A DNA stretch of 15,550 bases, from assembly GCA_022837595.1 (NCBI GenBank), contig JALHFX010000076.1, positions 1-15,550 on the forward strand, written 5' to 3'. The position numbers and the translations under genes were made by a program. Source of the DNA: Propionibacterium sp. (lineage in GTDB: Bacteria; Actinomycetota; Actinomycetes; Propionibacteriales; Propionibacteriaceae). Shown here piece after piece: positions 5,681 through 13,538 of this stretch; the stretch's first letter is position 1, and each line of letters opens with the position of its first letter. The notes beneath the pieces are model-generated. The model saw only the letters and a list, made by a program, of their open reading frames with translations. It was not told where the DNA came from and made no database searches.

Positions 5681-6728
5681 GCGTCATGATGGCCCAATCG
5701 TCGAGCGCGGCAACCAGGACGTCCCCGATACGATCGCGGACGCGCAGATCAACGGTGCCGAACCAGCCCTCCTCAATGGCTTGGTCCCTGGTTCGCACGA
5801 TCGCCCGTTCCCCGAACCAGCGCTGCCAGCGCGTGGCCACCTCTTGGGGGCGTTCGGTGTAAAGCTGACGCAGTCGGCCCTCGCCGCCGATCAGATCTAG
5901 CTCTTTAGCCAGAATCGGGGTGTCCTCGATGATCACCTGATGGTTGCTCGGAACATCAACCATGCCGTGGTCACCGGTGACGAGCAGGCAGGTCTGAGGA
6001 TCGAGTGCGCTGCGCAACTGCTCAATCCAGGCATCGATTTCATCGAGAGTCTGGCTCCACTCCGCGGACCCGCAGCCGAGGCTGTGACCGGCATGATCCA
6101 GTCGACGCTCGTATGCGTAAACCAGCGACCGTTGTCCCGACTGTGAGGCGGCCACGATCTGCTTGATGCGATAGTCAGCATCGGCTTCGTCATCGAGTCC
6201 GAAGAACTGAGAGCCACGCAAAGCCGCCTGGGTGAGGCCAGAGCGTTCGAACTTTGCAAGTGAAACGGTGCTGACTGCTATCTGAGGATCGTGTCCGAGC
6301 CGTTCCAGCCAGGTGGGCTCAGGCTGAAAAGACACCGGATCGATCCGATCGTCCCAAGTCAGGGCGTTCAGGATGAACTCATCCTGGGCACGGAATGCAT
6401 AGCCCACGATGCCATGGCGTCCCGGAACTAGACCGGTGCCGATCGTGCTCAGCGAGGTGGCTGTGGTGGAAGGCACCGCGCTGGTCAATCCGATGGCATC
6501 GTCGAGCAGAGTCCCCAGGTAGGGGGCGCGGAAGCGTTGCGCTGCCAGCAATTCATGGCCGAGCCCGTCCACCATCACCAACACATAGCGATCCGCTTGC
6601 GGTATGCCCAGCACGTCGCGGCAGCCGTGCACCGCTTGGGGCGAGTCTGCCAAGAGATGCGCCGCAACAGCAGGAAGCACCTCTGCCAGCGTCGATTTGC
6701 CGTAATCAGGTAGCTGAATGCGACCCAC
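5571..6728 (-). CDS. Alkaline phosphatase superfamily nucleotide pyrophosphatase/phosphodiesterase
   Basis: 385-residue metal-dependent phosphohydrolase of the alkaline phosphatase superfamily, NPP-like branch. Metal and catalytic motifs are in order: VMVDGLGHELL (Asp54), PSTTATSL (nucleophile Thr88 or Thr89), RLDHAGH (Asp211, His212, His215), TGDHGMVD (Asp253, His254) and GQHGSLTPEEM (His362). No signal peptide is seen, so it is probably cytosolic; the substrate is unknown. GTG 6728 is chosen because MGRIQLPDYGKSTLAEVLP is a typical family start and it lies 2 nt past the DUF5998 stop, giving tight coupling. A longer in-frame opening to 6869 runs inside DUF5998 and is not needed. The last 110 bp run antisense to sepH. 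The 15 residues after PEEMRVP are probably not conserved. Confidence 0.9.
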   Translation of the reverse strand: MGRIQLPDYGKSTLAEVLPAVAAHLLADSPQAVHGCRDVLGIPQADRYVLVMVDGLGHELLAAQRFRAPYLGTLLDDAIGLTSAVPSTTATSLSTIGTGLVPGRHGIVGYAFRAQDEFILNALTWDDRIDPVSFQPEPTWLERLGHDPQIAVSTVSLAKFERSGLTQAALRGSQFFGLDDEADADYRIKQIVAASQSGQRSLVYAYERRLDHAGHSLGCGSAEWSQTLDEIDAWIEQLRSALDPQTCLLVTGDHGMVDVPSNHQVIIEDTPILAKELDLIGGEGRLRQLYTERPQEVATRWQRWFGERAIVRTRDQAIEEGWFGTVDLRVRDRIGDVLVAALDDWAIMTLTRPGELTLVGQHGSLTPEEMRVPDSTDRRAVAPRT

Positions 6729-6730
6729 TG

Positions 6731-7318
6731 TTAGTGCACCCGCTGCTGCAGTGATGTGCCGAACTCCACCAGGAGTCGTACGCTGTCGGCGCCATCCGAT
6801 ACCGGGCTCATCCGGATTACCATGTCCTCGGCGACCGCCGAACCCTGGAAGCCGTGATCGGCTGTGCACGTTGGATCGCCACAGTTCGCCGGTTCCAGAT
6901 CAATTCGGCGCATTGTGCTCCAGCTGAGTGTCAACCAGGTCTCGACGATCTCCGCTGCAGCACTGCCGAAACTCTCCGGCTTCGACACCACCCGGGTGAG
7001 CGCAACCGCGCCCAGCAACCGCAGCGGCACCGACTCGGTCGAGCTGATCGCGGTGTTGCCCGCCGGATCGTCCCCGTGTTCGTCGGTATGACTGACGATC
7101 AACCGGGTTGCCGTGAGCACCAGCACCGAGAGATGACGTCCGATGCCCTCTGGCGCAAACGTCGCCTCATGGTGGACCAGGAAGGCGTCCACGGTCTCCT
7201 CGCCCACTGCCAGTGCGACCGAGTCCGTGACCAGCTGCGGGAAGAAACCGCAGTCACTAATCTGGGTCAGCAGGGATACCGGTAGCTGTCCGGGGGTTGT
7301 CTTCGCTTCTTGCCTCAC
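6731..7318 (-). CDS. DUF5998 protein
   Basis: 195-residue soluble protein of unknown function, found in actinobacteria next to the phosphodiesterase, as here. The core (about residues 15-150) includes LLTQISDCGFFPQLVTDSV, LVHHEATFAPEGIGRHLSVLVLT and LTSWS-like strands, and looks like an alpha/beta domain. CGDPTCTADHGFQG near residue 150 is a Cys/His-containing loop typical of the family. The GTG start has no clear SD sequence. A promoter of fair quality lies upstream (7341-7369). The stop is 2 nt before the phosphodiesterase GTG, so the two form an operon and may act together, but the partnership is inferred from position only. Confidence 0.85.
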   Translation of the reverse strand: MRQEAKTTPGQLPVSLLTQISDCGFFPQLVTDSVALAVGEETVDAFLVHHEATFAPEGIGRHLSVLVLTATRLIVSHTDEHGDDPAGNTAISSTESVPLRLLGAVALTRVVSKPESFGSAAAEIVETWLTLSWSTMRRIDLEPANCGDPTCTADHGFQGSAVAEDMVIRMSPVSDGADSVRLLVEFGTSLQQRVH

Positions 7319-7340
7319 CCCATCATCTTGCCACTAGAGC

Positions 7341-7369
7341 ATCATAACTGCGCTCGCGGTCCCACCTAA
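7341..7369 (-). promoter_or_regulatory. Promoter of the DUF5998-phosphodiesterase operon
   Basis: On the minus strand TTAGGT, 17 nt, TATGAT. The -10 is one base from consensus. Transcription would start near 7334, about 16 nt before the GTG of DUF5998. Confidence 0.5.
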
Positions 7370-7383
7370 CGCGAGGCGATAGC

Positions 7384-7389
7384 TACTCT
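7384..7389 (+). promoter_or_regulatory. -10 element of the App1-like gene, leaderless spacing
   Basis: TACTCT, the same hexamer as at dut, ends 7 nt before ATG 7397. There is no SD sequence. This favours ATG 7397 over GTG 7391. Confidence 0.5.
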
Positions 7390-7396
7390 GGTGCCC

Positions 7397-8449
7397 ATGG
7401 AGTCGCAACAGTTCGTCGGTACCCGAATCGACGACTTCATCACCAACCGCATGGTCCGCTTCCTACGCAAGCGCGGATGGCGAGAGGTGATCATCCCGTT
7501 CACCGGCTATGGCAGCGCCGACCATGTGCGCGTGCTGGGCCGACTCGTGCTGCGTCCGGTGAAAGCCCGCAGCTACATCGGAATGTATGCGGAAGCATTC
7601 CTGCACCGACGCGGATGGCGCAACTTCATTTCCGCTCCGGTCCCACGGCGACCGGTGACCGTGCAGGTGGGCGATGAAGAGCTCGAGCTGGTAACCGACC
7701 GTCGTGGCTACATCGACGTCACCGTGAAGGCTTCGGCGCTGACCCACGACTGGCAAGGGATCGTGCTCAGCACTGAAGAGGCACCCGGAACCGTGGCGCC
7801 GGTGCGAGTCGTGGACGCTGATGAGCAATTCGGGTTGATCAGCGATATCGACGACACCATCTTGTCGACCTGGCTGCCCCGCGCAATGCTGGCGGCTTGG
7901 AATTCGTTCGTGCTGACCGAAGGCAATCGACAGGCCGTTCCGGGCATGGCCAGGATGTATCAGAAGCTGCTCACCGCACATCCGGGCGCACCGATCGTCT
8001 ATGTGTCTACCGGATCGTGGAATACGCTGCCGTTCCTCATGCGGTTCATGAAACGGCATGGCTTCCCCGAAGGGCCGATGCTGCTGACCGACTTCGGCCC
8101 TACCCAAACCGGCTGGTTCCGCAGTGGGGCCGAACATAAGCGGCGCGCACTGGCAGAACTCGCCCGCGACTTCCCGAAGATCAAGTGGGTCTTGATCGGC
8201 GACAACGGCCAGCACGATCCGGTGCTCTATCGCGAATTCGCGGAGCTGCGCCCTGGCCATGCGCGGTTGATCGCGATCAGAGAGCTCTCCCCAACCGAAC
8301 AAATCCTCGCTCACGGCACCACTGCGGTACTTCGAGACTCCGCAGACCTGCGATGGGAACCTGCAGTAGTTACCGAAGTCTTCGGAGCAGACGGAGACGA
8401 TCTCGCGCCACAAGTGTTACACGCGCTCGAATCGAGTGACTCCGACTAG
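7397..8449 (+). CDS. App1-family phosphatidate phosphatase-like protein (DUF2183)
   Basis: 350 residues from ATG 7397. HAD-type phosphatase core: SDIDDTIL (residues 149-156, catalytic Asp150 and Asp152), YVSTGSWN (Ser/Thr motif near 202-209), a basic AEHKRRAL stretch, and GDNGQHDP (268-275) as the acidic metal loop. This order defines the App1/DUF2183 family, whose yeast founder dephosphorylates phosphatidic acid; the bacterial substrate is not established. The N-terminal 145 residues form a separate beta-rich domain (LGRLVLRPVKARSYIGMYAE, VTDRRGYIDVTVK) common to bacterial members. No signal peptide or TM segment is seen. GTG 7391 is an alternative start two codons upstream. parC follows after 11 bp. 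Confidence 0.88.
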   Translation: MESQQFVGTRIDDFITNRMVRFLRKRGWREVIIPFTGYGSADHVRVLGRLVLRPVKARSYIGMYAEAFLHRRGWRNFISAPVPRRPVTVQVGDEELELVTDRRGYIDVTVKASALTHDWQGIVLSTEEAPGTVAPVRVVDADEQFGLISDIDDTILSTWLPRAMLAAWNSFVLTEGNRQAVPGMARMYQKLLTAHPGAPIVYVSTGSWNTLPFLMRFMKRHGFPEGPMLLTDFGPTQTGWFRSGAEHKRRALAELARDFPKIKWVLIGDNGQHDPVLYREFAELRPGHARLIAIRELSPTEQILAHGTTAVLRDSADLRWEPAVVTEVFGADGDDLAPQVLHALESSDSD

Positions 8450-8452
8450 GCT
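8447..8452 (+). promoter_or_regulatory. Possible -10 element of parC at the stop codon of the gene before
   Basis: TAGGCT begins on the TAG stop of the App1-like gene and ends 8 nt before the parC ATG. No SD sequence precedes that ATG, so parC may have its own leaderless transcript besides readthrough. Confidence 0.35.
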
Positions 8453-8460
8453 TTCGCTCC

Positions 8461-10914
8461 ATGGCGACCAAGACTCCGGCTGATCTCGAAGAGTTCGAAG
8501 AACGCATCATCGATATCGATGTCTCAACCGAGATGGAGACCAGTTATCTCGAATATGCCTATTCGGTTATTTACTCCAGAGCTCTGCCGGATGCCCGTGA
8601 TGGATTGAAACCCGTTCAACGGCGCATTCTCTACACCATGTATGACATGGGGCTTCGTCCGGACAAACCACATGTCAAGTGCGCCCGGGTTGTCGGCCAA
8701 GTCATGGGCTTGCTGCATCCACACGGCGACGGAGCAATCTACGACGCACTGGTGCGGCTCGGCCAGGATTGGTCGATGCGGCTGCCGACCATCGATGGTC
8801 ACGGCAATTTCGGTTCGTTGGACGCGGGCCCTGCTGCCTACCGGTATACCGAATGCCGACTCGCTCCGGCCGCACTCGCGATGGTCGCCGGGATCGATTC
8901 CGATACTGTCGATTTCCGCCCGAATTACGACGGGAAAGAGCTGGAGCCCGCCGTCCTTCCTGCCGCCTTCCCAAATCTGCTCGTCAACGGCACCTCGGGG
9001 ATCGCAGTCGGGATGGCCACCAACCTGGCACCGCACAACCTGATCGAGGTAGTCGGGGCCCTCAAACACCTGCTCGCACATCCAGACGCCGATCTGGAAT
9101 CGCTGATGCGTTTTGTTCCCGGCCCGGACTTCCCGACCGGCGGGACGATCATCGGCCTCAACGGTGTCAAGGACGCCTACGAGACCGGTCGCGGGTCGTT
9201 CAAACTGCGGGCCGCCTGTCGGATCGAACAGGTCAGCCCCCGCCGCAAAGGCATCGTCGTCACCGCGCTGCCTTACGGGGTGGGTCCGGAAAAGATCATG
9301 GAGCAGATCAAAGACCTGGTCACCCGTAAGAAGCTCTCCGGCATCGCCGACGTCAAGGATCTCACCGACCTGAAACACGGTACCCGGCTGGTGATAGAGG
9401 TCAAAAACAGCATCAATCCCGATGCAATGCTTGTTCAGCTGTTCAAGCTGACCAAACTCGAAGACACGTTCGCGATCAACGCGGTGGCCCTCGTCGACGG
9501 ACAGCCCCGCACCTTGGCACTGATCGAGATGCTGCAGGTCTACCTCGACCACCGCATCGAGGTCATTCTGCGTCGCACCCGCCATGAACTCCAGAACGCC
9601 ACCGACAGGCTGCACCTCGTCGAGGGCTTGCTACTGGCATTGCTCGATATCGATGACGTCATCGCGATCATTCGCGGTTCGGACGATGTCGCTCAGGCCC
9701 GCGTCCGACTCATGGAAGCATTCGACCTGACCGAGGTGCAGACCAATTACATTCTCGATTTGCAGTTGCGCCGGTTGACCAAGCTGAGCCGCATCGAGCT
9801 CGAATCCGAACGCGACGAGTTGAACGCTGAAATCACCCGGCTCAATGAGATCTTGAACAACGAATCCGTGCTCCATGCTTTGGTCACCGAGGAGCTCGAT
9901 GATGTCGTGAAGAAGTTCGGGACGCCCCGCCGCACGGTGCTGCTCGCCGACTCCGGGGCTGCGGCGAGCACATCTGCTGCAGGACCATTGGAAATCCCTG
10001 ACGATCCATGCTGGGTGATGCTGAGTTCGGCCGGGCTGGTCGCCCGCATGGATCTGGATGGGCAGCCGGGCGGCGCGCACGGGCCGCGAACCCGCCATGA
10101 TGCGGTTATCTCGGCGATCCGGGCAACAGCTCATGCCGAGTACGGCGTGCTCACGTCAAACGGTCGCTTGATCAAGGCGAAGGCCATCGAACTACCATCG
10201 ATGCCAGCGACGGCCACCTTCCCGAATCTGCAAGGCGGCACTCGGATCTCCGATCTGATCCAACTTGACAAGGACGAACGCGTTCTCGGCCTGACATCGC
10301 TGAGCGATACCTCGCTCGGGCTGGCGTTGGGCACCCGGTCCGGCGTGGTGAAGCGAGTTAACCCGGAGGTGCTTGCGAGCAAGGACGACTGGAGCGTCAT
10401 CAACCTGGCCAAGGGCGACGAGGTCGTCGGCGCCGTCGAGCTGCGGAGCACCGAAGAGGAGTTGGTCTTCATCACCTCGGATGCGCGATTGCTGCATTTT
10501 GCAGCATCCGTCGTGCGTCCACAAGGCCGGGCAGGTTCGGGTATGGCTGGCATCAAACTAGGCCGTGACGCTCAGGTCATTTGGTTCGGGGCGACGCGCC
10601 CAGACGATGCGGTCGTGGTGACGGTTTCGGGTAGTTCGTCGTCGTTACCGGGGACCGAGGCCGGAAAGGCGAAAGTTACGCCGTTCGCGGAATATCCAGC
10701 CAAGGGTCGTGCAACCGGTGGCGTGCTGTGCCACCGCTTCTTGAAAGGTGAAGACACACTCTTGCTGGGCTGGGCCGGTCCGGCACCTGCGATCGCCGCT
10801 GCGGACTCGGGCGCTCCGGTCAAGCTACCGCCCACCAGCGAACGCCGTGACGGTTCAGGCGAACCCGTCGCGCAACCGATCGCGGCGATAGCGAGTCGAG
10901 TTCTGGGGTCGTGA
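8461..10914 (+). CDS. parC: DNA topoisomerase IV subunit A (ParC-like)
   Basis: 817-residue type IIA topoisomerase cleavage subunit. It cuts and rejoins both DNA strands, and with ParE separates linked daughter chromosomes. The winged-helix start has ALPDARDGLKPVQRRILY (41-58). The quinolone region reads HPHGDGAIYDALVR, so the E. coli GyrA Ser83 position is Gly91 and the Asp87 position is Asp95. Catalytic Tyr129 is in PAAYRYTECRLAP. The tower and coiled-coil gate follow (about 330-500, LDLQLRRLTKLSRIELESE), then beta-pinwheel blades (about 515-800). No GyrA box (QRRGGKG type) is seen, which argues for topoisomerase IV rather than gyrase. parE is not in this window. GyrA-like duplication is the alternative reading. 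Confidence 0.9.
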   Translation: MATKTPADLEEFEERIIDIDVSTEMETSYLEYAYSVIYSRALPDARDGLKPVQRRILYTMYDMGLRPDKPHVKCARVVGQVMGLLHPHGDGAIYDALVRLGQDWSMRLPTIDGHGNFGSLDAGPAAYRYTECRLAPAALAMVAGIDSDTVDFRPNYDGKELEPAVLPAAFPNLLVNGTSGIAVGMATNLAPHNLIEVVGALKHLLAHPDADLESLMRFVPGPDFPTGGTIIGLNGVKDAYETGRGSFKLRAACRIEQVSPRRKGIVVTALPYGVGPEKIMEQIKDLVTRKKLSGIADVKDLTDLKHGTRLVIEVKNSINPDAMLVQLFKLTKLEDTFAINAVALVDGQPRTLALIEMLQVYLDHRIEVILRRTRHELQNATDRLHLVEGLLLALLDIDDVIAIIRGSDDVAQARVRLMEAFDLTEVQTNYILDLQLRRLTKLSRIELESERDELNAEITRLNEILNNESVLHALVTEELDDVVKKFGTPRRTVLLADSGAAASTSAAGPLEIPDDPCWVMLSSAGLVARMDLDGQPGGAHGPRTRHDAVISAIRATAHAEYGVLTSNGRLIKAKAIELPSMPATATFPNLQGGTRISDLIQLDKDERVLGLTSLSDTSLGLALGTRSGVVKRVNPEVLASKDDWSVINLAKGDEVVGAVELRSTEEELVFITSDARLLHFAASVVRPQGRAGSGMAGIKLGRDAQVIWFGATRPDDAVVVTVSGSSSSLPGTEAGKAKVTPFAEYPAKGRATGGVLCHRFLKGEDTLLLGWAGPAPAIAAADSGAPVKLPPTSERRDGSGEPVAQPIAAIASRVLGS

Positions 10915-10993
10915 ACCCATCTTCGTCGATGGCTTATTCAGATATTGCGCGGACAGTGCGTGGCCTGCTCCACCCGAACCCATCCGCGCCGTC

Positions 10994-10999
10994 TACACT
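10994..10999 (+). promoter_or_regulatory. -10 element of the carbonic anhydrase gene, leaderless spacing
   Basis: TACACT ends 6 nt before GTG 11006, and no SD sequence is present. Confidence 0.5.
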
Positions 11000-11005
11000 T
11001 GCCAA

Positions 11006-11494
11006 GTGCCGTTCAATGATCTTCTCGCCGCGAATGCCGCTTACGCCGCAACCATCGGGCACCGCCAATTGGAAAGACAGGCGCGGGCGGGAGTCTGCAT
11101 CCTGACCTGCATGGATTGTCGGATCGATCCGTTGCCGATGGTCGGTTTGGAGTTCGGAGACGCGAAGGTCCTGCGTACTCCCGGGGGTCACCTGGGCCCG
11201 CAGTCGCTGGTCGGCTGCGTGTTGGCGGTGCATCTGCTGGGAGTGAACCGGATCATGGTGGTCTCCCACACCAAATGCGCAGCCTCCGGGACGGAAGCTC
11301 GTCTGCGCGAGGCCATCTCGGCCTCGAGTGGGGTCGCCGCTATCGACATGGTTTTTGGCGCGGACTCCGACAGGCTGGGGCACCTGACCGCAGATGTCGC
11401 AGCCTTACGAGCTCACGAGCTGGTCGGTGACTTCGCCGAGATTGCCGGTTTCGACTACGACGTGGACACCGGCCGGCTCACCCAGCTGTGCTGA
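11006..11494 (+). CDS. Beta-class carbonic anhydrase
   Basis: 162-residue enzyme that would interconvert CO2 and bicarbonate in the cytosol. Zinc ligands are Cys35 in LTCMDCRIDP and His88 and Cys91 in VVSHTKCA. Asp37 and Arg39 form the expected dyad. The protein is compact, close in size to mycobacterial Rv1284-type enzymes, and has RTPGGHLGPQSLVGCVLAVHLLG as the conserved dimer-core segment. The residue between Asp37 and Arg39 is Cys38 where Ala or Ser is usual. The GTG start sits 6 nt behind TACACT without an SD sequence, so it is probably leaderless. A downstream ATG is in another frame. The 3' end overlaps convergent coaBC by 17 bp. Confidence 0.92.
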   Translation: MPFNDLLAANAAYAATIGHRQLERQARAGVCILTCMDCRIDPLPMVGLEFGDAKVLRTPGGHLGPQSLVGCVLAVHLLGVNRIMVVSHTKCAASGTEARLREAISASSGVAAIDMVFGADSDRLGHLTADVAALRAHELVGDFAEIAGFDYDVDTGRLTQLC

Positions 11495-12710
11495 GCTTGG
11501 CGACGATCGAATCGAGCAACCCTTCAGCGGTCTCGGCCTTCGTGCCGGCTACGGTCGAAATGAGTTCTCCTCCGGCGGCCAAGATGTACAGCGTGTTCTC
11601 CGCAGTTTCGAAGCCTTCCGACCAACCCACCGCGTTCACGGCGAGCAGGTCGACGCCCTTACGAGCGAGCTTCTGACGGCCCAGCTCGATTAGGGACTGC
11701 TGGTCGTCTGCGGTCTCGGCCGCGAAACCGACGATCACCTGCCCCGGGCGGCGATCGCGTGCCAAGCCAGCGAGGATATCGGGGTTCTCGATCAGTTCAA
11801 GCATCAGATGCTCACCGCCGACGTCTTCCTTACGCATCTTGGTGGCGCGCACCTCGGCGACCCGGTAGTCCGAGACAGCGGCCGCCATCACCACGACGTC
11901 GGCTGTGCCGGCTTCGCGATCTGCGACGACCTTCAACTCGTTGGCCGAAGTCACAGTCACGATCTGGACATTCTCGCGAGCACGGACGTCGGCCAGAATC
12001 GACTCTTCGATGTTGGCAGCGAGCAGCACGACGTCAGCCCCGCGACCTGCGGCGGCGGCGGCCACCGCCACGCCTTGGCGTCCGCTCGAACGATTACCGA
12101 TGAACCGCACGGGGTCGATCGGTTCACGAGTGCCGCCGGCACTGACGACCAGCCTCACACCGCGCAAATCATCTTCGACACCACGACGCCGAAGCATCTC
12201 CAGCGCCCGCGCCACGATCTGGTCGGGTTCGCTCATTCTGCCCGGTCCCGAATCCGTACCAGTCAGACGCCCGTCGTCGGGCCCGATGAATTCGACTCCG
12301 CGCGACAGCAAGACGGCCGCATTGGCTTGGGTCGCGGGATGCTGCCACATCTGAGTATGCATGGCCGGTGCCACCAGGATCGGCGCCTGCGTGGCCAGCA
12401 AGGTGGTGCCCAGAAGATTGTCCGCGATGCCCGCAGCCATCCGCGCCAGCGTGTTCGCCGTTGCCGGAGCGACGATGACGAGATCGGCTTCTTGCCCCAG
12501 TGCGACGTGGCGCACCTCAGCCACGTTTTCGTGTACCGATGTGGTTACCGGCTGGCGACTGATGGCCTCCCACGTCGGCTTGCCGACGAACTGTAATGCG
12601 TCGTCGGTGGGCACCACGTGCACGTCATGGCCTTCCTCGACGAGCCGCCGTGCGATCATGACCGCCTTATAGGCGGCGATACCGCCAGATACTCCCAGCA
12701 CGATGTTCAT
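11478..12710 (-). CDS. coaBC: Bifunctional phosphopantothenoylcysteine decarboxylase/synthetase CoaBC
   Basis: 410 residues. CoaB joins cysteine to 4'-phosphopantothenate using CTP, and CoaC then decarboxylates the product with FMN, giving 4'-phosphopantetheine for CoA. The CoaC half (1-180) has GVSGGIAAYK, catalytic His68 in AEVRHVALG, APATANTLARMA and PAMHTQMW (115-122; His where E. coli has Asn, as in other actinobacteria). The CoaB half starts near residue 183: VVSAGGTREPIDPVRFIGNRSSGRQG, VVMAAAVSDYR and ATKMRKED. In the lid loop, E. coli ACGDxGPGRM is here LTGTDSGPGRM, so the proton-donor Cys is not at that place. ATG 12710 has GGGAAG about 10 nt upstream. It is divergent from the NRDE gene across 38 bp. 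Confidence 0.95.
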   Translation of the reverse strand: MNIVLGVSGGIAAYKAVMIARRLVEEGHDVHVVPTDDALQFVGKPTWEAISRQPVTTSVHENVAEVRHVALGQEADLVIVAPATANTLARMAAGIADNLLGTTLLATQAPILVAPAMHTQMWQHPATQANAAVLLSRGVEFIGPDDGRLTGTDSGPGRMSEPDQIVARALEMLRRRGVEDDLRGVRLVVSAGGTREPIDPVRFIGNRSSGRQGVAVAAAAAGRGADVVLLAANIEESILADVRARENVQIVTVTSANELKVVADREAGTADVVVMAAAVSDYRVAEVRATKMRKEDVGGEHLMLELIENPDILAGLARDRRPGQVIVGFAAETADDQQSLIELGRQKLARKGVDLLAVNAVGWSEGFETAENTLYILAAGGELISTVAGTKAETAEGLLDSIVAKLSTAG

Positions 12711-12734
12711 AGCATCTATCTTCCCAGCTACGGC

Positions 12735-12740
12735 TACACT
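12735..12740 (+). promoter_or_regulatory. -10 element of the NRDE gene, leaderless spacing
   Basis: TACACT ends 8 nt before ATG 12749, with no SD sequence. It lies within the 38-bp gap to divergent coaBC. Confidence 0.5.
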
Positions 12741-12748
12741 GCTCAGGC

Positions 12749-13483
12749 ATGTGCACGGTCATCGTCCAGGTACCCCAGCAGGCCGAACAGGTTACCCGAC
12801 TGTTGGCGGTGCGTGATGAAGATCCGGGACGCCCGTGGGATCCGCCCGGTATGTGGTGGCCGCAAAGCCACGCAGGCGTGCTTGGGGTCAGAGATCGCCG
12901 CGCCAATGGTGCATGGCTGGCCGCCGATTCGGCATCCGGACGACTGGCTGTCGTCGTGAACCGCAATCTGCTGACCGCCCCCGATGGATCCCTCGATTCA
13001 CGGGGCGGAATCGTGTTGCGATCTATCGAAGGAAAGCCGGTACCCGAGCAGCCGCACACCGCCGGTTTCAATCTGATCGAGGTGGCGGGCGCACAAACCC
13101 GAGTGACGACCTGGGACGGCGACCGGCTTGTTCGCCAGAAGCTCGAGCCAGGCGTCCACATGATCGCCCACGACGATGTGGATGATCCCCGAACAGCACG
13201 GATCGCGCGTTGGCTTCCGGAGTTCCGTGCAGCCGCCGAGGGACAAGACTTCCAAGCAGGATTCGATGAATGGAGTCGTGAGTGGCTTGCTGTTCTGGCA
13301 ACCAGTTCGCAACTGGGCCCCTATGATGATCGAGCGATCATCCGGGACAACCACCCGCACGGGTATCCTACCTTGTCACTACTGGTTTGCGTGGCAGAGA
13401 TCAGTCATCATGCGGTAGGTCTGAGGGCTGCTGTTTTGACCGAACCAGGGGTATGGGACGACCCTGATCCAGTGCCGTTTTGA
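12749..13483 (+). CDS. NRDE family protein (TANGO2-like)
   Basis: 244 residues starting MCTVIV. In this family Cys2 is conserved and exposed after Met removal, as in Ntn-hydrolase-type proteins. The family's NRDE motif appears as AVRDEDPGRPW (residues 20-30), with GGTWLA-like GAWLAAD (54-60) and VVVNRNLL (68-75) after it. Eukaryotic TANGO2 is linked to Golgi structure and haem or lipid handling; the bacterial role is unknown and no reaction should be claimed. No membrane segment is seen. The ATG is preceded by a TACACT box at leaderless distance. DUF368 follows on the same strand after 55 bp with its own -10 and SD. Confidence 0.88.
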   Translation: MCTVIVQVPQQAEQVTRLLAVRDEDPGRPWDPPGMWWPQSHAGVLGVRDRRANGAWLAADSASGRLAVVVNRNLLTAPDGSLDSRGGIVLRSIEGKPVPEQPHTAGFNLIEVAGAQTRVTTWDGDRLVRQKLEPGVHMIAHDDVDDPRTARIARWLPEFRAAAEGQDFQAGFDEWSREWLAVLATSSQLGPYDDRAIIRDNHPHGYPTLSLLVCVAEISHHAVGLRAAVLTEPGVWDDPDPVPF

Positions 13484-13505
13484 GGGCTGACCCAGGCCTG
13501 ACAGG

Positions 13506-13511
13506 TAATAT
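13506..13511 (+). promoter_or_regulatory. -10 element of the DUF368 gene
   Basis: TAATAT, one base from consensus, lies 27 nt before ATG 13539, leaving room for a normal leader with AAAGGA as SD. No good -35 at 16-18 nt is seen. Confidence 0.45.
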
Positions 13512-13538
13512 CGTGCGGGACCCCGACAAAGGAACTAC

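Noticed and set aside
7463..8413. Long 316-codon frame antisense to the App1-like gene
   Set aside because: Codon-pattern shadow of a high-GC gene; rich in His, Gln and Arg and without any domain, while the sense frame has full HAD motifs.
8524..9615. 363-codon frame antisense to parC
   Set aside because: Shadow of the conserved topoisomerase frame; no start signal and no recognisable domain.
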